Of a stretch of DNA of 64,000 bases, positions 63,293-64,000 are shown piece after piece. The notes under the pieces are model-generated. The model was given only the letters and a program-made list of their open reading frames with translations, was not told the origin of the DNA and did no database searches. The position numbers were made by a program, and so were the translations under genes. Position 1 is the first letter of the stretch. Each line of letters opens with the position of its first letter. Source of the DNA: Bacteroidales bacterium (GTDB taxonomy: Bacteria > Bacteroidota > Bacteroidia > Bacteroidales > FEN-979); NCBI GenBank assembly GCA_030681475.1, contig JAUXWT010000096.1:1-64000 (forward strand), in the 5' to 3' direction.

Positions 63293-64000
63293 TTACATCA
63301 GTCCGGCTCTTTTTCTTGCCGAAAGCATGATCTCACGGATGATCCGTTCAAAATCATAGCCATGCATATACGCCAGGATGGGCAGATCGGAATGAACCTT
63401 GTCCAGGCCTGCCAGTGGATTCACCTCGATGAAATTCGGGATGCCGGACCGGTCAACCCTGATGTCAACCCTTCCGCCATCGAGGCAACCCAACACCTTC
63501 CAGGTTTTCAGGGCAAGGGCTATACATTTTTCAGCAATCTCCGGTTCCGGAATTTTATATTCAACAGATTTCAGGTATTCCGATTTGGTCTGATAGGAAT
63601 AGATCCCATTTGTTTCATCTTTTTTATACAGAATCTCCATGATACCAATGGCGTAACTTTCATGCCCGGTTCCAAGTATGCCGACCGTAAATTCACGGCC
63701 GGAAAGAAATTCCTCCACCAGCAAACCTGAAGGATACCGTATAAGCAGGTCTATGCATATCCGCTTCAATTCTTCGGGATAATTTACCCGCGACAGTGCA
63801 TTTATCCCCTTTCCCGTGCCCTCTGCGTTTGGTTTAACAAACAAAGGATATGGGATGTCAACTTCAGCACAATCCTCCACTTTTTCAACGATAACAAATG
63901 CTGGTGTGGGAATCCCGGAATCCCTGACCACCCGTTTGGTCATTCCTTTATGTAGGGTAAGTGAAAGTACCATCGGGTCGGAAAATGTATATGGAATCTG
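63293..64000 (-). CDS. ATP-grasp enzyme, D-Ala-D-Ala ligase-like (copy 2, 5' partial)
   Basis: The frame continues past the right edge. In-window codons before the internal ATG read QIPYTFSDP and then MVLSLTLHKGMTKRVV, matching the IPYTGSDP..ALTLDK.LTK segment of Ddl-like enzymes, so the N-terminal ~90-100 residues are missing. The rest has PYPLFVKPNAEGTGKGI (ATP lid), LLVEEFLSGREFTVGIL and GRVDIRVDRSGIPNFIEVNPLAGL (metal and ATP site). The C-terminus ends normally. It is paralogous to the neighbouring gene. Confidence 0.88.
   Translation of the reverse strand, partial: QIPYTFSDPMVLSLTLHKGMTKRVVRDSGIPTPAFVIVEKVEDCAEVDIPYPLFVKPNAEGTGKGINALSRVNYPEELKRICIDLLIRYPSGLLVEEFLSGREFTVGILGTGHESYAIGIMEILYKKDETNGIYSYQTKSEYLKSVEYKIPEPEIAEKCIALALKTWKVLGCLDGGRVDIRVDRSGIPNFIEVNPLAGLDKVHSDLPILAYMHGYDFERIIREIMLSARKRAGLM

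Overview
The window looks like a chromosomal piece of an uncultured Bacteroidetes (Bacteroidales/Flavobacteriia-like) bacterium. The evidence is type IX secretion C-terminal sorting domains on two surface proteins, a GldB lipoprotein, Bacteroidetes-type TonB, MraY and FtsZ proteins, and promoters of the phylum-specific form TTTG-N19-TAnnTTTG (textbook example upstream of the peroxiredoxin gene). Base composition is moderate. There is no rRNA, CRISPR array, prophage or transposase gene.

Layout. 1-7015: the 3' part of a giant T9SS-exported surface protein with two families of tandem repeats. 7056-12757 (minus): a regulatory cluster of two NtrC-like response regulators, a PAS-GAF histidine kinase and a GAF protein with a kinase-like dimerisation helix pair but no ATPase domain. 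12845-15136: an FG-GAP/VCBS surface protein with a sorting domain. 15225-15580: the decayed remains of a GxxExxY gene between short repeats. 15716-31114: the division and cell wall (dcw) cluster, mraZ-rsmH-ftsL-ftsI-murE-mraY-(murD fragment)-ftsW-murG/murC fusion-ftsQ-ftsA-ftsZ-yqeY, preceded by a three-copy MraZ operator. 31184-34990 (minus): an operon of methyltransferase, ABC ATPase, heptose-7-phosphate kinase and FAD-dependent reductase. 35128-36003: a UbiA-type prenyltransferase. 36029-40702 (minus): a very large lipoprotein. 40938-41407: an intact GxxExxY gene framed by 40-bp inverted repeats. 41418-44178 (minus): YifB/ComM ATPase and GldB. 44427-46828: outer-membrane barrel and NAD synthetase. 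46830-48484 (minus): NifU-like protein, exported peroxiredoxin and initiator tRNA. 48574-52572: YbaN, Era, Der, S4 protein, TonB. 52624-53444 (minus): small Cys/Lys-rich secreted protein and Dtd. 53585-56548: PdxJ, dipeptidase, adenosine deaminase-like protein. 56564-60343 (minus): a single-chain restriction-modification enzyme. 60540-61790: a solute-binding lipoprotein. 61814-64000 (minus): a GNAT acetyltransferase and two D-Ala-D-Ala-ligase-like ATP-grasp enzymes, the last one cut by the window end.

The most unusual features are: (i) a murD gene reduced to its C-terminal domain inside an otherwise orderly dcw operon; (ii) a MurG-MurC fusion whose linker is written by a 7-bp tandem repeat; (iii) short tandem arrays of 7- or 8-bp period, of unrelated sequence, scattered between genes and inside linkers or loops of housekeeping enzymes (MurG, MurG/MurC, NadE) and of a surface protein; (iv) two GxxExxY loci, one intact with near-perfect 40-bp inverted repeats and one internally deleted, suggesting a small mobile or formerly mobile cassette.

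All identifications come from reading motifs and remembered family features. No database search was run.
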